Source of the DNA: Pleurocapsa sp. MO_226.B13
GTDB taxonomy: Bacteria; Cyanobacteriota; Cyanobacteriia; Cyanobacteriales; Xenococcaceae
NCBI GenBank assembly: GCA_030064795.1
Contig: JASJEI010000163.1
Coordinates: 1-14,228 of the forward strand
Direction: 5' to 3'
DNA length: 14,228 bases
The notes below the pieces were generated by a model. It was not told the origin of the DNA and did not search any database. It was given only the letters and a program-made list of their open reading frames with translations. Each line of letters begins with the position of its first letter. Within the stretch, counting starts at the first letter, position 1. This document shows positions 1 through 7,393 of the stretch, piece after piece. The position numbers and the translations under genes were made by a program.

Positions 1-809
1 AGGCTAAATTTACCAGTCTTGATATTTCCCGAATATTGGTCGCGGTTTTGTAGTTTTGCCTGAAGACTCCATCTGGTGACATGAAGCAAGGCGGGAATCA
101 TTTTAGCTAAAGCTAAACCATAACGGGTACTGGCTTTGAAAAGACTTGCAGGCCCATCCATAGTCAGGGTAAATCCCGTGTCGGCATCTCCTTCGATATA
201 TGCCATCAGTTGAAATAGTTTAATATAGCGAAATAATAATTTATATTCCCCAGGATCGTTACGATGGGCATTGATGATTACGCTACTGGCACGATAAAAA
301 ATTCCTTGAACCTGAGATAGATTGTAACGGTGCAAGAGAGATTCTGCTATGGGTGCTTCAAACTCAGTTAAAATCCGATTTTCCTGAAGGTCTGCATAGA
401 GTCCAGTTTCAATTTCACTCCGAGATACAGGACGTTTGAGATCGTTACTGAGGGTATGGGCGATCGCTTCTAGGGTTTCGCTACGATGGCGGGGTAGGGT
501 GGCTGTCTTGGCTGCTTGAGCAAATACTCGTTGTCTCAGTACTAGAGGTTCGAGGGGACTAATGATTTCAAAGGTAGAAAAGCTATTGCGTAGCAGATGT
601 GCTAAACCTCTTTTGACGCGATAGTCTGGACTATTTCCTTCTAGATCTAGGAGTCGTCGGTCTAATTCTCCTTGAGTCTTGCCAATGCAGTCTTGAAAGC
701 AATTAATAATTTCTGTCGCTGTAGCTAAATTGTAGTTATCGATTCCTAACTTTTTTGGTACGATTGTCTCCCCATTACGCTTATATATAAGTAGGTCGCT
801 TTTTAGCAT
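1..809 (-). CDS. DUF790 / Bax1-like protein, N-terminal part (cut by window edge)
   Basis: An open frame runs from ATG at 809 down to base 1 with no stop, giving 269 residues; the C-terminus lies outside the window. The start MLKSDLLIYKRNG and the later stretch DGPASLFKASTRYGLALAK (about residues 220-240) match the pattern I know from DUF790, the family of archaeal Bax1. Bax1 is a nuclease that partners the XPB helicase in DNA repair, and its nuclease domain is C-terminal, so the catalytic residues cannot be checked here. In other genomes the gene often lies beside an XPB-like helicase gene, which could be just beyond the left edge. No Shine-Dalgarno sequence precedes the ATG, and only 26 bp separate it from the divergent TPR gene, so the mRNA leader is probably very short. 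The family assignment is fairly secure; a role with XPB in this organism is inferred. Confidence 0.8.
   Translation of the reverse strand, partial: MLKSDLLIYKRNGETIVPKKLGIDNYNLATATEIINCFQDCIGKTQGELDRRLLDLEGNSPDYRVKRGLAHLLRNSFSTFEIISPLEPLVLRQRVFAQAAKTATLPRHRSETLEAIAHTLSNDLKRPVSRSEIETGLYADLQENRILTEFEAPIAESLLHRYNLSQVQGIFYRASSVIINAHRNDPGEYKLLFRYIKLFQLMAYIEGDADTGFTLTMDGPASLFKASTRYGLALAKMIPALLHVTRWSLQAKLQNRDQYSGNIKTGKFS
764..791 (+). promoter_or_regulatory. Candidate promoter for the TPR gene, inside the DUF790 5' end
   Basis: TTGTCT (764-769) and TATAAG (786-791) are spaced by 16 bp in an AT-rich run, TTATATATAAG. This would start a transcript near 798 with a leader of about 40 nt before the TPR ATG at 836. 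The 26-bp gap between the two divergent genes is too short to hold a full promoter, so it must overlap coding sequence somewhere. The element matches are only moderate and this is a guess from pattern and position. Confidence 0.3.
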
Positions 810-835
810 CAGAATTTAATTAAATCTTAAACAAA

Positions 836-1687
836 ATGTATCAGCCTTTGGAATGCAGACCAGATAGCTATTACGAATGGTATCAGCAAGGTAATCAGTT
901 ACGGGCAGAAGGTTACTATCAAGAAGCACTAAACAGCTACGAGCGGGCTTTAGACTATCATCCCCGCGACTATTGGACGTGGTATCGCAAGGGAGTCGTG
1001 CTAGAGGCTTTGGGCTACTACAACAAAGCAATCGATAGTTACACTCAAGCTATAGCGATCGAACCGAATAACTACTGGGCGTGGTACGAGCAGGGTTGCA
1101 TCTATTTTAACGAGCTACATCAATATAAGCAGGCGATCGCCTGTTTTGCTAGGGCTTTATCGGCTCATCCCCAAGACTATTGGGCATTATATCGCACCGC
1201 AGAGTCCTACCGCAGACTGGGAAAATATGCCCAAGCAGTATCTTATTACGACTGGGCTTTAGAGTTGCGTCCCCAAGATTTTTGGTCTTATTATCGTCGG
1301 GGAGAAGCACAGCAACACTGGGGTGATTTAGAACTGGCTTTAGATAGCTACGATCGCGCTCTAAGTATTGAACCCGATGACTATTGGGCTTGGTATAAAA
1401 AAGGAACAGTCCTACAACAATTGGGGCGATTTTTCCTAGCTATTGAAAGTTACAATCTGGCTATAGATCTAGATCCTCAATTCGCTCTTGCTTGGTATCA
1501 AAAGGGTTGCTGTTACGGGGAATTAAATAATACTAATTGGGCAATTATGAGTTTAGAACAAGCGATCGATCTTTACCCCGAAAAATATTTAGAATTAGCA
1601 GCTAACGAATCTGACTGGAAAAAATATCGCCACCAAACAGGCTTTCAATTGTTGTTGACTAATAAAAAGCGCATCTATAATTTCTAG
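836..1687 (+). CDS. Tetratricopeptide repeat (TPR) protein, seven repeats
   Basis: This is a 283-residue protein made almost entirely of TPR units of 34-35 residues: about residues 11-45, 46-79, 80-114, 115-148, 149-182, 183-216 and 217-250, with a basic tail at 251-283. Each unit keeps the TPR signature (W/Y at 4, G or A at 8, A at 20, A at 27, P at 32) and most begin with an aromatic pair such as YW, giving the motif YWAWY. There is no signal peptide, membrane segment or catalytic domain, so it is probably a cytoplasmic protein-binding scaffold with an unknown partner. ATG 836 is the only start available, because a stop lies at 821-823 with no other start codon between. No Shine-Dalgarno sequence is visible. 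Its stop overlaps the stop of the convergent response regulator gene. A functional link to that regulator is possible but not shown. Confidence 0.88.
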   Translation: MYQPLECRPDSYYEWYQQGNQLRAEGYYQEALNSYERALDYHPRDYWTWYRKGVVLEALGYYNKAIDSYTQAIAIEPNNYWAWYEQGCIYFNELHQYKQAIACFARALSAHPQDYWALYRTAESYRRLGKYAQAVSYYDWALELRPQDFWSYYRRGEAQQHWGDLELALDSYDRALSIEPDDYWAWYKKGTVLQQLGRFFLAIESYNLAIDLDPQFALAWYQKGCCYGELNNTNWAIMSLEQAIDLYPEKYLELAANESDWKKYRHQTGFQLLLTNKKRIYNF

Positions 1688-2373
1688 GGTTGATAATTTT
1701 GCAAGATCGAGGAAAACACCTTATTTTTGGCGCGAATTTGAGCTTCCAAATCGGGAAGTTGCTTGAGCAAAGCAATTTCTGCTGCACAAGTTTCCCGAAT
1801 CATTTGAAGATTTTGCTCGGTTAGGCTGCGGTTTTGTCCAGATTGAATTTTTCCGATTAAGTTAACCGCAGTACTTATCTTAAGTAAAGCTTGTTGATAT
1901 TCTTGGGATAGTTTGTCTTTGATTTGTAATTGTTCTAGTTCTTTAATTTTTTGTTCTAATACTTTAGTTCGTTGATGCTCGTCGTGATATTGCTTCATTA
2001 GCTTTGCTTGTTTGAGCAGACGAGAATCAATTGCATTGAGTAATTCATCTCTGGTAAAAGGTTTGGTTAAATAGTCATCTGCCCCCAATTCCATGCCGTG
2101 TCTGATATCGTCTTTGTCTGCCATTGCGGTGAGAAAAATAAAAGGAGTTAGGGAGGTTTCTGGTAGTTCGCGCATTTCTGCCAAAACATCATGTCCGCTC
2201 ATTTCTGGCATCATTACGTCGCAAATAACTAGATCGGGAAGATTTTCTCGCGCCCATAAAATACCTAAAATACCGTTCTCAGTGCTAAATACTTCAAAGT
2301 CTTCCGCTTCTAAGAGATCGACAATGTTTTCTCTAACAAATAATTCGTCTTCAATTACTAAAATTTTAGTCAT
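1684..2373 (-). CDS. Response regulator: receiver domain plus coiled-coil C-terminus
   Basis: This 229-residue protein has a CheY-like receiver at residues 1-120. It shows the acidic pair E8/D9, phosphoacceptor D52 (ICDVMMPEMSG), T82 (FLTAM) and K104 (LTKPF), so all catalytic residues are present. Residues about 120-229 are helical and charged with leucine periodicity, which looks like a coiled coil; there is no DNA-binding, GGDEF or other known output domain. Output is therefore probably by protein-protein contact. The gene lies on the same strand as, and downstream of, two histidine kinases, and is likely phosphorylated by one or both. The 179-bp gap to the hybrid kinase may contain its own promoter, though I see no convincing one. 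The ATG at 2373 has no clear Shine-Dalgarno sequence. The partner kinase is inferred from position only. Confidence 0.9.
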   Translation of the reverse strand: MTKILVIEDELFVRENIVDLLEAEDFEVFSTENGILGILWARENLPDLVICDVMMPEMSGHDVLAEMRELPETSLTPFIFLTAMADKDDIRHGMELGADDYLTKPFTRDELLNAIDSRLLKQAKLMKQYHDEHQRTKVLEQKIKELEQLQIKDKLSQEYQQALLKISTAVNLIGKIQSGQNRSLTEQNLQMIRETCAAEIALLKQLPDLEAQIRAKNKVFSSILQNYQP

Positions 2374-2552
2374 GGTATTGATCTATTAATAAAACTTTAC
2401 CTATTTTGATGATTCTAGATAATATTAGAACTATATTTTTGGTTGGCAGTTATGCTGTGTAGTTATCTACCAGTTAAATTTATCTTTGTTTATCAAAAGA
2501 GGCATCAGAAATATAACTGAAAAATAGATTACATAGTCGTGTAATTTTGTAA

Positions 2553-3722
2553 CTATTCAGCAGCTAAATAAGGCAAAGCCACGGTAAAAGTAGTTCCCAA
2601 TCCCAGCTGACTGGCGATCGATATTGTTCCTCCATGTAAATCTACCGCTCTTTTGACAATAGGTAATCCCAATCCCGTACCTGGAATTGAACCGACATTC
2701 ACCGCTCGATGGAAAGATTCAAATAATAGATTTTGTTCTTCTGGGGGAATACCAATACCAAAATCTCGAACTTGGAAAACGGCTTGTTTTGATTGGTAAG
2801 TGAGGCTAAAATCTACCTTGTCACTTTCAGGAGAATATTTGACGGCATTGGATAAAAGATTGGTTAAGATCTGTCTGAGTAATTTTTCATCCATACAGAC
2901 TAAATCGCCCTTAGATTTTTGTTCACAATCGCTAGCTGGAGAACAATTTTCCACTTGAAAGTTAATTTGATGAGTCGTAGTCGTTAGCTGTATTTCTGCG
3001 ACTAATTCTTGACAAAACTGAAATAAATTAAACCGACTGGGACTCAACTTGAGCTTACCAGCATCAGCCTTGCCTAATAACAGAACATCATTGAGCAACT
3101 CAGTAATATGTTTAACTGAACTTTGAATGCGATATAGATGAGAGAGTTTTTTCTCTTCACTCCATTTATGACTGTAATGTTCTAATAGTTCAGCAGAAGA
3201 TAAGATTGATGCCAAAGGAGTCCGAAATTCATGAGATGCCATGGTGACAAATCTACTTTTCAATTCATTCAGTTTTTTCTCTTGTTTCAGAGCATTATTC
3301 AGCATAAAGTTTTGACTGGCTAGAGTTTTGGTCATCTGACGTAGTTTTAAATGTACCCGTACCCTAGCTCGAACCTCATCTAAATGAAAAGGTTTGTTAA
3401 TATAGTCTACTGCTCCCAAAGCAAATCCTTTCATCATATAGTCTGTATCGGATAAAGCAGTGAGAAAAATAATGGGAATATCTCGATAATCTGGATTAGC
3501 TTTGATCGCTAGGCAAGTCTGATAACCATCCATTTTAGGCATCGTTACATCTAACAGAATGAGATCGGGCAGAAAATATTTGATTTGTTCGAGAGCAGCC
3601 TCTCCATCTAAAGCCATCGAAATCTTCCTTCCTTCTCTAGTTAAAATTCTGGACAACAATTCTATCTGATCGCTATTGTCATCAACTATTAAGATAGTTT
3701 GAGTATTTGTATTTTTAGACAC
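2553..3722 (-). CDS. Hybrid histidine kinase, receiver-HisKA-HATPase (389 aa)
   Basis: An N-terminal receiver (about residues 8-125; D14/D15, phosphoacceptor D58, T88, K110) is followed by a short coiled linker. Then come a HisKA domain with H164 in MASHEFRTPL and an HATPase_c domain with the N box (N288, N292), G1 box DFGIGIP (320-326), F box LFESFHRA and G2 box GTGLGLPI (348-355). It has no membrane segment. The receiver-first order is common in cyanobacterial kinases that take phosphate from another kinase. The start is GTG at 3722: the frame closes at a stop about 30 bp upstream with no other start, and the next Met lies inside the receiver. It begins 16 bp after the FHA kinase gene, so the two are probably cotranscribed. 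The kinase half is nearly a copy of the one in that upstream gene. Confidence 0.92.
   Translation of the reverse strand: MSKNTNTQTILIVDDNSDQIELLSRILTREGRKISMALDGEAALEQIKYFLPDLILLDVTMPKMDGYQTCLAIKANPDYRDIPIIFLTALSDTDYMMKGFALGAVDYINKPFHLDEVRARVRVHLKLRQMTKTLASQNFMLNNALKQEKKLNELKSRFVTMASHEFRTPLASILSSAELLEHYSHKWSEEKKLSHLYRIQSSVKHITELLNDVLLLGKADAGKLKLSPSRFNLFQFCQELVAEIQLTTTTHQINFQVENCSPASDCEQKSKGDLVCMDEKLLRQILTNLLSNAVKYSPESDKVDFSLTYQSKQAVFQVRDFGIGIPPEEQNLLFESFHRAVNVGSIPGTGLGLPIVKRAVDLHGGTISIASQLGLGTTFTVALPYLAAE
2572..3283 (-). repeat. Kinase-core duplication, copy 1
   Basis: This stretch of about 710 bp encodes the HisKA-HATPase half of the hybrid kinase and aligns nearly base for base with 3758-4478. 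The only length difference I found is 9 bp (three residues) in the linker between the two kinase subdomains. Long tracts agree at silent codon positions as well, for example around 3146-3250. Confidence 0.9.
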
Positions 3723-3738
3723 TTTTTTAGTTGAATCT

Positions 3739-6309
3739 TTATTGGGTAATTAAAAAGGGCAAAGTTACAGTAAAAGTAGTTCCGAACCCCAGTTGGCTGG
3801 CGATCGATATTGTCCCTCCATGCAAATCTACCGCTCTTTTAACGATTGGTAATCCCAGTCCCGTACCTGGAATTGAACCGACATTAGCCGCCCGATGAAA
3901 AGAGTCAAACAATTGATTCTGTTCTTCTGGGGGAATACCGATCCCAAAATCTCGAACTTGAAAAATGGCTTGTCTCGATTGGCAAGTTACACTAAAGTCT
4001 ACCTTGTCACTTTCAGGAGAATATTTGACGGCATTGGATAAAAGATTGGTTAAGATATGTCTGAGCAATTTTTCATCCATGCAGAATAGATCGCACTTAT
4101 TACTGTCAGATTGTTGCGCACAAACGTTAGCTTGAGAACATTTTTCTACTTGAAAGTTAATTTGATGAGTTGTAGTCGTTAGCTGTATTTCTTCGACTAA
4201 TTCATGACAAAACTTAAATAAATTAAATCGGCTAGGATTCAACTCAAGCTTGCCAGCATCCGCCTTGCCTAATAACAAAACATCATTGAGCAACTCAGTC
4301 ATGCGTTTAACCGAATTTTGAATGCGGTATAGATGAGAGAGTTTTTTCTCTTCACTCCATTTATGACTGTAATGTTCTAACAATTCAGAGGAAGATAAAA
4401 TTGATGCCAAAGGAGTCCGAAATTCATGAGATGCCATGGTGACAAATCGGCTTTTTAACTCGTTTAGTTTTTTCTCTCGCTCTAAATTTTGACGAATATT
4501 GGTTTCTGCTTGTTTGCGATCGCTAATATCACGCACAATTGCCATCACTTCATCAATATCACTATTAGCAATACGCACTTCATAACTGTAGATTTTATCT
4601 TCGTCAAGAATTTGACATTCTAAAATTTGTAATTTTCCTGTTGCAAAAACTTTGTTTACAGAATTGATTATGCTTGATGATATTTCTGAAGGGAAAACTG
4701 CGGAAATATGTCTGCCTAAAAACTCTCCTTTAGGAGTTAACAGATTTTTTTCTTTAGCAGCTTTGAAATTAACAATAATGCAGTCTTTATCGATCCTAAA
4801 CAGTAAATCGGGTATGGCATTAATCAGAGCTTTGTTGGTTGCCATACTAGAACGTAAAGCATCCTCGGCTTTTTTGTGTTCTATAACTAGTCCTAATTGA
4901 GCAGCGACAGATTTGACTAATTCGACAATTTGTCTATTTTCAGAACTAGCGGAAAAATCGAAAAAGACAAATACGGCAATTACTTTTTCATTAACAGTAA
5001 TTGGTACTCCCAAAGCATTTTTTAGCCCTACTACTCGAGCAATTTTGCTTCTGAGAAATATTTTGCTTGGTTGTAAAGAAACATCATCAGTCCATTCAGA
5101 TTGTTTAGTTGCCCAAACTCTCCCTGGTTTACCAATATTCAACGAAAAATTTAATTTTTTGCTAGCTTCTCTAAAATCTTTTAGTCGATCTGTACTGCTG
5201 TACCAAGATGGACTCAGCTTGAGAACATTTTCTTGAAGATCGGGAATCCAGGCTTCGCCAAAACTCCAGTTAACTGTCTCACAAACTTTACGTAGAGTAA
5301 TGGAGATCGCCTCATCAAAATTAGCTGCTTCGCTAATAGATTGAGTAATAGTTTGCAAGAGGCGAATTTCTTGCTCGATTTGCTTTCGTTCGGCAATTTC
5401 AGCTTTCAATACTTCATTGTTATAAGCTAATTCTACGGTACGCTTTTTTACTCTTTGTTCTAGTTCTTGGTGAGCATTTTTGAGTAAAATTTCCGCTTGT
5501 TTGCGTTTGGTTATATCCGATACATAGCATCTAACTAATTGACTGGCAGAAATTAAATGAATTGATTGTTCAAACACTCGATCACCAATTCTTACTTCTC
5601 GAATAGCAAGAGTTTGTGCCTGAGCTTTCAAAAGAGGAATAATATTTGCCAAGAGAGGATGTTGTAATTTCTCTTTTTTTAGATTGGGAAAACACTTGAG
5701 AGCAGCAGGATTAAGATAGGTAATGTTTCCATTGAGATCGATTTCAATAATTGGATCGGAAAATAGCTCTGGAAAAGATGCCAACCGTTCCAAAGATTGC
5801 TGAATCGATTTTTGACGTTCTTCCTCAGATACATTTACAGTCTGAGGAGACTGATTATGACCAGAAGAATTATTTAAACTGCCTAAGAAACAGGTGGCAT
5901 CTTGGTCTTCTTGGTCTTCTTCTTCAAAAAAACTATCGGGTTCTTTGGTTTTGTCTGAGCGAGTAATTGTTTCTGTTTTGTAGGTAGCAGTAATTCGATC
6001 GCCAAAATCAATCACATCACCATCTTGTAGATCGTAAGATAAGCAACTTTTACCATTAACTTTAAAGCCATTTCTGCTGCGTTTACCTTTTAAATTTCCG
6101 TCAATAATCCGAAATTGATAACTATCAGTTCCCGCAATAGCTATTCTTAATAGGGTTGCATGATAACGAGATATTTTAGGAGCATTAAGTATGATTGAAT
6201 TATGAGGGTCGCGACCAATAGAATAAGTTTCGGACTCTAGATGAAGAGTAGATTGTTCTTTGTCGTTCTCAATAACTAAAAAATGTTTACTGGGTTGAAA
6301 GTTACTCAT
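3739..6309 (-). CDS. FHA-PAS-GAF-PAS sensor histidine kinase
   Basis: Numbering here counts from the TTG at 6327, six residues before the preferred ATG at 6309. An FHA domain (about 17-115) shows IGRD, SRYHA, NGFKVNG and GD motifs and should bind phosphothreonine peptides. An acidic stretch follows (133-145), then a PAS domain (about 177-275), a coiled coil (276-325), a GAF domain (about 337-485) and a second PAS domain (about 490-608). The catalytic half has HisKA with H634 in MASHEFRTPL and HATPase_c with N760/N764, DFGIGIP and GTGLGLPI. There is no transmembrane segment, so it is a cytoplasmic sensor. No chromophore-binding cysteine is evident in the GAF domain. ATG 6309 is preferred because AGGA lies 10 nt upstream, while the TTG has no such site. 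The FHA domain suggests crosstalk with Ser/Thr kinases; ligands are unknown. It is first in the kinase operon. Confidence 0.92.
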   Translation of the reverse strand: MSNFQPSKHFLVIENDKEQSTLHLESETYSIGRDPHNSIILNAPKISRYHATLLRIAIAGTDSYQFRIIDGNLKGKRSRNGFKVNGKSCLSYDLQDGDVIDFGDRITATYKTETITRSDKTKEPDSFFEEEDQEDQDATCFLGSLNNSSGHNQSPQTVNVSEEERQKSIQQSLERLASFPELFSDPIIEIDLNGNITYLNPAALKCFPNLKKEKLQHPLLANIIPLLKAQAQTLAIREVRIGDRVFEQSIHLISASQLVRCYVSDITKRKQAEILLKNAHQELEQRVKKRTVELAYNNEVLKAEIAERKQIEQEIRLLQTITQSISEAANFDEAISITLRKVCETVNWSFGEAWIPDLQENVLKLSPSWYSSTDRLKDFREASKKLNFSLNIGKPGRVWATKQSEWTDDVSLQPSKIFLRSKIARVVGLKNALGVPITVNEKVIAVFVFFDFSASSENRQIVELVKSVAAQLGLVIEHKKAEDALRSSMATNKALINAIPDLLFRIDKDCIIVNFKAAKEKNLLTPKGEFLGRHISAVFPSEISSSIINSVNKVFATGKLQILECQILDEDKIYSYEVRIANSDIDEVMAIVRDISDRKQAETNIRQNLEREKKLNELKSRFVTMASHEFRTPLASILSSSELLEHYSHKWSEEKKLSHLYRIQNSVKRMTELLNDVLLLGKADAGKLELNPSRFNLFKFCHELVEEIQLTTTTHQINFQVEKCSQANVCAQQSDSNKCDLFCMDEKLLRHILTNLLSNAVKYSPESDKVDFSVTCQSRQAIFQVRDFGIGIPPEEQNQLFDSFHRAANVGSIPGTGLGLPIVKRAVDLHGGTISIASQLGFGTTFTVTLPFLITQ
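3758..4478 (-). repeat. Kinase-core duplication, copy 2
   Basis: This is the partner of 2572-3283, in direct orientation and about 1.19 kb away. It covers the C-terminal kinase core of the FHA kinase, from KKLNELKSRFVTMASHEF to a few codons before the stop. Similarity ends sharply at the N-terminal border, where the sequences encode unrelated sensor regions. Confidence 0.9.
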
Positions 6310-6335
6310 CAAGATCGAATCCTGCAAAAATCAGG

Positions 6336-6374
6336 ATGTTTTGGGACTGATATTGATTAGGATTCCCAAAACAT
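6336..6374 (-). terminator. 11-bp perfect inverted repeat, probable terminator
   Basis: ATGTTTTGGGA (6336-6346) and TCCCAAAACAT (6364-6374) are perfect complements with a 17-nt loop. Read on the minus strand, the hairpin begins 35 nt after the stop of the broken gene at 6410 and is followed by CCTGATTTTTG, a five-T run. This suits an intrinsic terminator insulating the kinase operon. The arms are only moderately GC-rich and the site lies 27 bp before the kinase ATG, so it could instead be an operator. Confidence 0.55.
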
Positions 6375-6409
6375 GGATGAAAATAACTTCAACACAAATT
6401 CAGAAAAGT

Positions 6410-7305
6410 TTAAACATCTTGAGCTGCTTGGGTAATCAATCGACGAGCAACGGTTTGAATTCCTGTATGTTCAAAGAAATTGGTCGAGCCATCTAAAAAT
6501 GCAGCTAAATAGTCTAATTTACCATCAGCAACTTCAATAAATCCACCTAGTTTTCTAGATAAAGTTTCGGGAGTTACACCTAGTTTTTTACTCAGGTCAT
6601 CCATCCAATCTCCCGCAACATTGAAGCTGCGATCGATAAATTCTTCTTTATTTGACTCTGGAATTAAATCTCCCACTGCTTCATAAGCGGGATTAACTTG
6701 GAGGTTATCCCTTTGTTCGAGATCGGTTCTAATCTTATCAACAAAATTGACCCCCAGAGGCAGAATACCATCAATACAAACTAAACTTATCATTCGTAAT
6801 AAGGCTTCGTTTTGATAATTATTCCTTAGACTAGAAGCAAACTGGACTGGATTGAGACTTAAGCCATTGAGCTTGCTAAAAGCAATTAATTCCGCGACTA
6901 ACTTGATTCTCAAGTCTACACTCTGCACCGAATCAGCTTTGGGGGTAATTCTATCTAAAAATGGAATGAAGCGGAAAGTATCGCCAAGTTTATCGGCGAT
7001 CGCCGCAGCTGCGTAGCGAAGCCATGCCGTAGGCTTATCGCTTTATCGGTATTGTCTACGGTACGATATAGCCAAATTGCGGTTTGATAGCCTTGTTTTT
7101 TATCATCATACAAAGCTATGGCGCGATCGCGTATTCTGCTAATTTCTGACGGCGCGATCGCTCCTGTTACCGCTGTAATTGTATTGTCAAAGCCGACTAG
7201 ATTTTCCCATTTACCTGATACAAAGGTACTAATTGTTTTGAGAACTTTAACCGTAATGTTGTCATTGGGAAGGCTATCGACTAATTCAACGATTGATTGA
7301 GACAT
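6410..7305 (-). pseudogene. Hypothetical protein gene, frameshifted by a repeat insertion
   Basis: Two abutting frames form one gene. The 5' part starts at ATG 7305 (MSQSIVELVDSLPND) and reads to a premature TAG at 6955, about 116 residues; its last 26 or so residues are encoded by the insert and by out-of-frame sequence. The 3' part reads ADKLGDTFRF to the stop at 6410. The break falls at 6999-7041, where 38 bp are inserted with a 5-bp duplication. Removing 38 bp from the 896-bp span leaves 858 bp, exactly 286 codons, and joins TDKAI directly to ADKLGD. The intact protein would be 285 residues, mostly helical and soluble, with no motif I recognise, so no function is assigned. A TTG start at 7332 would add nine residues but has no support. 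The 3' part has only a GTG (6928) as a possible restart. A sequencing error is unlikely because the insertion is a discrete element. Confidence 0.8.
6999..7041. repeat. 38-bp dispersed-repeat insertion in a HIP1 site, with 5-bp duplication
   Basis: The left ATCGC (6999-7003) is repeated at 7037-7041 and flanks a 33-bp insert (7004-7036). The insert contains the perfect palindrome CGCAGCTGCG (7004-7013) and the inverted pair AAGCC (7019-7023) / GGCTT (7032-7036), so it can fold into two hairpins. The pre-insertion sequence was GGCGATCGCTTTATCGG, which contains HIP1 (GCGATCGC). The GTAGCGAAGCCATGCCGTAGG core resembles small interspersed repeats I know from cyanobacterial genomes, but I cannot assign it to a named family here. 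No other copy was seen in the window. Confidence 0.75.
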
Positions 7306-7393
7306 ATGTTTAAAGGTAAAGGAGACAGGCAAAAGATCGCCAGAAAACAGAAACTGGCAAAATTTTTGGTTAATTTACTAATACCAGATCGAT

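Noticed and set aside
2374..2552. A small RNA or riboswitch in the 179-bp gap before the response regulator
   Set aside because: I found no strong hairpin, T-run or known riboswitch motif; the gap is AT-rich and may only hold a weak promoter.
4652..5966. Plus-strand open frames opposite the FHA kinase (4652-4900, 4913-5236, 5751-5966)
   Set aside because: They lie wholly inside a well-supported kinase gene, lack recognisable domains, and have no plausible start signals.
6310..6327. TTG start adding six residues to the FHA kinase
   Set aside because: ATG 6309 has an AGGA sequence 10 nt upstream and still includes the whole FHA domain; the TTG has no ribosome-binding site.
7303..7332. TTG start at 7332 for the broken hypothetical gene
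   Set aside because: ATG 7305 gives a natural N-terminus (MSQSIVELV); the added nine residues have no support.
7339..7358. GCCAG/CTGGC inverted repeat as a terminator or leader hairpin before the broken gene
   Set aside because: A five-base stem with a ten-base loop and only a four-T run downstream is within chance expectation.
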